A stretch of DNA of 64,000 bases from Sepiola atlantica (lineage: Eukaryota > Mollusca > Cephalopoda > Sepiida > Sepiolidae): contig OY744519.1 of NCBI GenBank assembly GCA_963556195.1, positions 112,886,081 to 112,950,080 of the forward strand. Reading direction: 5' to 3'. Every line of letters starts with the position of its first letter. The first letter of the stretch is position 1. Positions 59,796 through 64,000 of this stretch are shown one piece after another. The notes under the pieces were generated by a model. It was not told the origin of the DNA. It made no database searches and was given only the letters and a program-made list of their open reading frames with translations. A program made the translations under genes and the position numbers.

Positions 59796-59853
59796 AATTT
59801 TATTTAATACGCACATAAAAGTAGTTACTTTTATGTGTGTATTAAATAAAATT
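59796..59853. repeat. 58-bp hairpin of SINE 3' ends
   Basis: ATTTTATTTAATACGCACAT and its near reverse complement meet at AAGTAGTTACTT. The sequence is the 3' tail of the adjacent SINE in inverted duplicate. Confidence 0.85.
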
Positions 59854-60136
59854 ATATATATTAACGTAAAAAATACATCCTATAAGTTGAGGGCGACTAG
59901 TAGTGCAGTTTTACTGCATCTTAATCACTTAGGAAGTGAAACAATTGAAATAATAAGTAAGCTAATAACATCTAACGCTGCAATCACCTATAAAAATAAT
60001 TACATAGAAATACATCGTATATATATATATATATTCAGGGTGTGTTAGTCTAGGTGTATTTATTTTATTCTTGCTCTGTTTATTACATTAAGCTCTCATA
60101 CCCGGATTTCCTTCTGGAATTTATTTCACTCTAACA

Positions 60137-60140
60137 CACG

Positions 60141-60189
<49 letters not shown>

Positions 60190-60190
60190 C
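60137..60190. repeat. (TA)n-(GA)n compound microsatellite
   Basis: TA then GA repeats. Upstream, GGGTGTGTTAG at about 60039 and CTAACACACG at about 60132 form a weak inverted pair. Confidence 0.85.
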
Positions 60191-60464
60191 AAACATTATT
60201 AAATAATGAGTGATTTTGTTTGATAAGACTTTTTTAATTTTTCCAATTTTCCGAATAGTTCATTTAATATTTCGGTTAAATTGGTGTATTTAAATTCCAT
60301 GGGTTTCTTGTTCCATTTTTCTTTGCTTTTTTCGCGAGTACTTTCGAAGGTATGCTAGTCTTGGTGTCTTTACAAATATGTCTTTACTATTGAGTTTTTT
60401 TTTAAAACGGCTAGTAATTTACAATTTTAGAAAGAGCATCTATAATATTGAGATGTTACATGTG

Positions 60465-60590
60465 AACATGATTACGTTCTAAGCGCTTGCAAGATTTAAA
60501 AGTATGATTGCTTAATGACTAAGAATTTGATTATGTTCTAAGCACGTGCAAGATTCAAAAGTATGATTGTCTAACGGCTAAGAATTTGGT
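60465..60590. repeat. Two tandem copies of a unit of about 60 bp
   Basis: GTTCTAAGC(G/A)C(T/G)TGCAAGATT and AAAAGTATGATTG occur twice in succession. They lie directly downstream of the stop codon of the Penelope-like fragment on the minus strand, so they probably belong to its 3' untranslated part. Confidence 0.8.
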
Positions 60591-60598
60591 AACGTTAA

Positions 60599-60886
60599 TT
60601 ACTGTTGTAGACACTTTAAAATGTTGTGACTAGTTTCGTAATTCACATTATTCATTGTAGGATGTTTAGTTTTTATGGAGAGGGCTTTAAGAATTTTTAA
60701 TCTTCTTATGTTCGTATCGTGGTGTATTATTTTAGTATTGTTAACTAGGATGCGTCTATATTGAGAAGGGGGGTAGTCATGTATTTTTAGATGTTGGCAA
60801 ATGGAGTTAGTGTCGGATAGATGTAAGGTGAGTTTTCGAGAAAGTGTTGTGGTAGTGAAACTGATGTAACAATTAGTGTTATTATT
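60599..60886 (-). pseudogene. Penelope-like element C-terminal (GIY-YIG) fragment
   Basis: An uninterrupted frame of about 95 codons, without an ATG at its edge, reads CYISFTTTTLSRKLTLHLSD, NSICQHLKIHDYPPS, RRILVNNTKIIHHDTNIRRL, KILKALSIKTKHPTMNNVNY and ends HNILKCLQQ at a natural TAA. The LTLHL..SI..HL, NTKII and RRLKILKALSIK..HPT blocks match the region after the GIY-YIG catalytic Tyr pair in Penelope-like retroelements. It is 5'-truncated at the junction with the RTE element. Its wording differs from the fragments at 63.2-64 kb, so it is a second subfamily. Confidence 0.75.
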
Positions 60887-60964
60887 ATTGGTGGTAAGGC
60901 CAGGTGTTGGTTGGCCAGATCGGTATCAATCTAAATCCCACACTAGAGATTCAGATTTGCTATT

Positions 60965-61800
60965 CTTAATGTTGGTTCGATGAGAGGAAAGGCAGAAGAG
61001 GTGGTGGAAGCACTAACATGCAGGAAAGTCGACCTATGTTGCTTACAGGTGACAAGGTGGAGAGAAGAATCAGTTCGCATGAGTCAAGGTAAAGACACAT
61101 GGTACAAGCTCTTCTGGACTGACAATAGACAGGTGTGGTGATTCTATTGACTGAGAAATGATTGACAAGGTGCTTGATGTTCAACATCTGTCTGACAGGA
61201 TCATCCTTGCCAAACTGATAGTAGGAAGTACTGTTCTCACCTTCCTAAGTATCTAAGCCCTGCAAGTAGGATGCATTGATGATGAAAAAGACGCCTTCTA
61301 TGAGCGTTTGAGGCAGGTTATCTGTAAGATACGGGGAAAAGAGCCTCTCATCCCCTGTGGTGACTGGAATGGACACATTGCTAAAGCAGCACCAGGTTTC
61401 GAGGAGGTGCACGGCGGATACGGCATTAGTGAACAAAGCCCTAAAGATGATGGAATTTTGGAGTTTGCGATGGCCAACAACCTGGTAGTATGAAACTCCT
61501 AGTTCAAGAAGAAACAGAACCACCTCATTATGAAGCTGGTGGAGTGAAAAACCAAGTTGATTATATACTACTGAGGTGGAGGGATCTCAGACAGGTCAAG
61601 GACATCAAAGTCATTGCAAAAAAAGAGTGTGTAACCCAGCATAGACTATTTGTATGTGACCTGATGGCCACAACAGGTCCACAAGAGTGCAATAAATTCA
61701 GCCTTTGCTGCAAATACAGAGAACTACCAACCAGACGGTGGGAAAGGTTGCTGATAGCAGCTGAAGGATGGGCTCATGAACAGTGCCAATACTAACGAAG
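60965..61800 (+). pseudogene. RTE apurinic-type endonuclease domain, inactive
   Basis: ILNVGSMRGKAEEVVEAL opens the domain. The next block reads KVDLCCLQVTRWREESVR, where the catalytic Glu of the usual LQETRW motif has become Val. A TGA follows VW near 61137. The region IDKVLDVQ, DRIILAKLIVGSTVLTFLS and the frame 61308-61493 (RQVICKIRGKEPLIPCGDWN then GHIAKAAPGFEEVHGGYG) restore the family text. CGDWNGHI is the conserved Asp/Asn block. A stop after NNLVV and a frameshift lead into GGVKNQVDYILLRWRDLRQV and ECVTQHRLFVCDL up to 61795. In active elements this domain nicks the target to prime reverse transcription. Confidence 0.88.
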
Positions 61801-61849
61801 AAACACCAATAGAGGAAAGAGACTTGGTTATGGGATGGAGAAGTAAACA

Positions 61850-63060
61850 GTGCGATACAAGAAAAGAGAAGATGCTACAAACCATGGAAGAAAGGGGAAA
61901 GTTGAGATGAATACATACAAGCTAAGAGATTTGCAAAAAAAGGCTGTGTACTCAACTAAGCAGGCTGCTGATACAGCCAAATTCGGACAATTGGGTCCCA
62001 AGAACAATGATATATTCTGTGTTGCTAAAAAAATGAGAAGAGAGAGCCACAATATTGTGGGGAAAAAATGCATAAAAGATGATGATGGGAAACTCTCGGT
62101 GGATAACAAGACCAAACAAAATGCCCGGAAAGAACACTACGGAAGACTACTCAACATTAAATTTGAATGGAATCCAGAAGAATTATCAAAGGAAACACCA
62201 GTTCAAGGGCTACCAATTAAGATTAGTCATGATATTATTGAAAAGTCTCTAAGAAAGATGAAAAATGAGAAAGCGGTTGGACCGTCTGGTATTGTAGCTG
62301 AAATGTTGAAAGCATCTGGAAAGATAGACATCCAGATCATGTCGGACTTAGCGAACTTCATCATAAAAGTAGAGTGTGTCCCAGATAGTTGGAAAGAGAG
62401 CTACATCATCAAATACTACAAGAGCAAGGGTGATTCGCTGTCAAGAGGACACTATAGTGGTCCGAAACTCTTGGAACAAGCGATGAAAGTGATAGAGGGA
62501 GTAACAGACCGCATCATTAGACAGCAAGTTGACATCGATTCTATGCAGTTCGGATTTGTACCAGGTCAAAGCACAACAGATGCAATCTTCATTCTACGTC
62601 CGATGCAGAAGAAATACATTGGGGTAGACAGTGGACTATACATGGCATTTGTTTACCTAGAAAAAGCTTTTGACAGGGTTCCTCGATAAGTGCTATGGTG
62701 GGCAATGCACAAGCTTAAAGTGCAGGAGTGGCTTATAAGACTAGTACAATACATGTACAGAAACGCTAGATGACATTTACAGCGATGAGTTCAGTGTAAA
62801 TATTATAGTACATCAAGGATCAGTCCTCAGTCTCTTGTTGTTCTTGAGGGTTTCTCCAATGAGTTCAAAACAGAGTGCCCATGGGAACTAGTGTATGCCG
62901 ATGACTTGGTCATAATGGCAGAGACAATGAACGAGATGGAAGAAAGATTGAAATTATGCAAGACGTGCATGGAAGTAAAATGTCTGAGAGTCAACGCTGG
63001 AAAGACAAAGGTGATAGTTAGTGGCTCAGAACTCCAGTCTTTGAAGGACTCTGGTCAATA
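61850..63060 (+). pseudogene. RTE reverse transcriptase domain, inactive
   Basis: A long open part (61850-62689) contains LRKMKNEKAVGPSGIVAEML, VPDSWKESYIIKYYKSKGD, the MQFGFVPGQSTTDAIFILR block, and motif A as FVYLEKAFDRVP, in which the catalytic Asp is replaced by Tyr. A TAA at 62687-62689 follows VPR. The text continues as VLWWAMHKLKVQEWL, then with shifts VHQGSVLSLLL, and YADD intact at 62894-62905 (VYADDLVIMAET), ending in LRVNAGKTKVIVSGSELQSL. The loss of the motif A Asp alone would abolish polymerisation. The domain copies element RNA into DNA at the nicked target in active relatives. Confidence 0.9.
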
Positions 63061-63240
63061 ACCATGCACGGTATGTATAAAGGGGGGGGGGGGGGTAAGA
63101 GTAATGCGATACAGTGCAACTACTGCACCTTATGGGTGAATAAAAAATGCAGAAAAGTGCATGGTAGGATCACACCAGATCCAGATTTCAGATGTAAGAG
63201 ATGTCTAAGACTTGCATGCCCAATTGAAAGAAAGCTGGAC
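63061..63240 (+). pseudogene. RTE Cys-rich zinc-binding segment
   Basis: After a G run at 63080-63095 the frame reads SNAIQCNYCTLWVNKKCRKV then HGRITPDPDFRCKRCLRLAC. The spaced C-x2-C and C-x2-C pairs match the PHD-like segment that follows the palm in this RTE group. The similarity ends at about 63240, where Penelope-like sequence begins. Confidence 0.8.
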
Positions 63241-63244
63241 GCCC

Positions 63245-63400
63245 TAGGAAGATGTGGAAAGAAACCATCAGTGTCTTTTTGCCTACAGAGCGATGGCTTT
63301 CGCATTGTTACACTCACCGCCTCCAACACATTGAGATGGTGTTTGGAATGGGCCTTGCGCACGATACGAAAAATGCAACATTTTCTTTGGTCCACCCAAA
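63245..63400 (-). pseudogene. Penelope-like C-terminal fragment, inverted copy
   Basis: Minus strand: FRIVRKAHSKHHLNVLEAVS, VTMRKPSLCRQKD. The same text, RIVHKARSKQHLQVLEAVNV and TRQKSWICRQK, appears on the plus strand at 63835-63930, so the two are inverted copies of one element end. LEAV..T..P.LCRQK is the extreme C-terminal signature of this Penelope-like group. Confidence 0.8.
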
Positions 63401-63404
63401 TGTC

Positions 63405-63990
63405 CCGTTTATTTGAAATTTCCTTTTTTTAGTTCTATCAGTAAAGGTTTTTTGGATAAATTTTCATCGGTTGTATCTCGTTGTTTTTATGAAGTACAGC
63501 CCCGTGTGGTGTTTGGCACCAGAACTGCCTTCCCAGCCTTTCAGAAAGATGTACTTCCAACACTACAGAAAAGTTTGATAATATATAAATTCAAATGTCA
63601 GTGTGAAGCTGACTATGTTGGTCGTACTCTTTAGCGCTTGGAAGTCAGAGTGGCCCAGCATATCCCTGCATGTTTTCACAGATCACATATCGTAAAGAGG
63701 AGTATATCGACGGACGCATCAGAGTCTCTACAAACAACATACAGGCGTTTACAAGTAACAAGTCCACGAGTCATCCATTGGACAGCACTTCTATGATAAT
63801 AAAAAGTGCGATGAGGTGTACTAAAATGGATGTTTACGCATTGTGCACAAGGCCCGTTCCAAACAACATCTCCAGGTGTTGGAGGCAGTGAATGTAACAA
63901 GGCAAAAGTCATGGATCTGTAGGCAAAAACAGTTGTCTCACAAATTGGACTTATTTAAAGACTTCAAAAAAGGAAAAAAAAATATTTTGC
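63405..63990 (+). pseudogene. Penelope-like element C-terminus with GIY-YIG domain
   Basis: From 63413 the frame reads KFPFFSSISKGFLDKFSSVV, FYEVQPRVVFGTRTAFPAFQ, KDVLPTLQKSLIIYKFKCQC and EADYVGRTL, then a TAG at 63632-63634 and RLEVRVAQHIPACFHR. IYKFKC..YVGRT is the GIY-YIG endonuclease core of Penelope-like elements. After a frameshift near 63765 come SSIGQHFYDNKKCDEVY and RIVHKARSKQHLQVLEAVNV, ending at about 63990 with a poly-A-like tail. The reverse transcriptase half is absent. The GIY-YIG domain normally cuts the genomic target for insertion. Confidence 0.85.
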
Positions 63991-64000
63991 TTATTATGTC

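Larger units (their letters stand above)
60895..63240 (+). mobile_element. RTE-type non-LTR retrotransposon, decayed, 3'-truncated
   Basis: Endonuclease, reverse transcriptase and a Cys-rich zinc-binding segment follow in the order known for craniofacial-development-protein-2-like RTE elements. The conserved YLG / LLYGCE tail seen at 34585-35195 is absent here. The left edge meets a Penelope-like relic at about 60890 and the right edge an inverted pair of Penelope-like relics at about 63245. Details of the coding parts are given separately. Confidence 0.88.

Noticed and set aside
61828..62137. Minus-strand frames rich in Phe, Leu and Ser
   Set aside because: They are antisense shadows of the RTE reverse transcriptase.
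63670..63912. Overlapping frames on both strands near the right end
   Set aside because: The Penelope-like C-terminal text in the accepted frame explains the region. The others carry no family text.

Overview
This window looks like intergenic or intronic DNA from an animal nuclear genome. It is very AT-rich, carries dozens of (TA)n microsatellites and is packed with decayed transposable elements. No rRNA gene, no intact tRNA gene and no convincing host protein-coding exon was found on either strand. The combination of craniofacial-development-protein-2-like RTE elements, Penelope-like GIY-YIG remnants, tRNA-derived SINEs with a shared non-tRNA body, Tc1/mariner relics and (TA)n arrays suggests a mollusc, most likely a cephalopod such as an octopus. 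That assignment is an inference.

Layout. 0-9 kb: a dead mariner (646-1885), a 276-bp foldback (4655-4930), a jockey-like reverse transcriptase fragment (5478-5925) and several dispersed repeats among (TA)n arrays. 9-20 kb: mostly plain AT-rich DNA, with a second jockey-like fragment (11385-11835) and an almost perfect 630-bp palindrome (14118-14747). 20-30 kb: a 381-bp TA-flanked MITE, a decayed Tc1-like transposase, a tRNA-headed SINE carrying a hammerhead-ribozyme-like core, a 574-bp foldback, and a six-copy 98-bp satellite split by a nearly intact DD41D mariner with one nonsense codon. 30-42 kb: a 391-bp foldback, a cysteine-free retroposon-like repeat family (family B), an RTE C-terminal fragment, SINEs, repeat family A copies and a short LTR-like pair. 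42-47 kb: an expanded family B locus with nested tandem arrays, including a peptide-like minisatellite. 47-60 kb: sparse DNA, a local tandem duplication (50805-51153), another hairpin (51260-51448), a GC-rich island, a Tc1 C-terminal scrap and a SINE. 60.6-64 kb: a complete but decayed RTE endonuclease/RT/zinc-binding region, with Penelope-like C-terminal fragments on both sides, two of them in inverted orientation.

The elements do not form a pathway. They are genomic parasites and their debris, with nesting that gives relative ages. The strongest recurrent theme is inverted duplication: at least five long near-perfect palindromes, most touching (TA)n arrays. The second theme is repeated C-T-G-A-N-G-A / stem / GAAA cores that resemble hammerhead ribozymes, in a region that also holds Penelope-like sequences.
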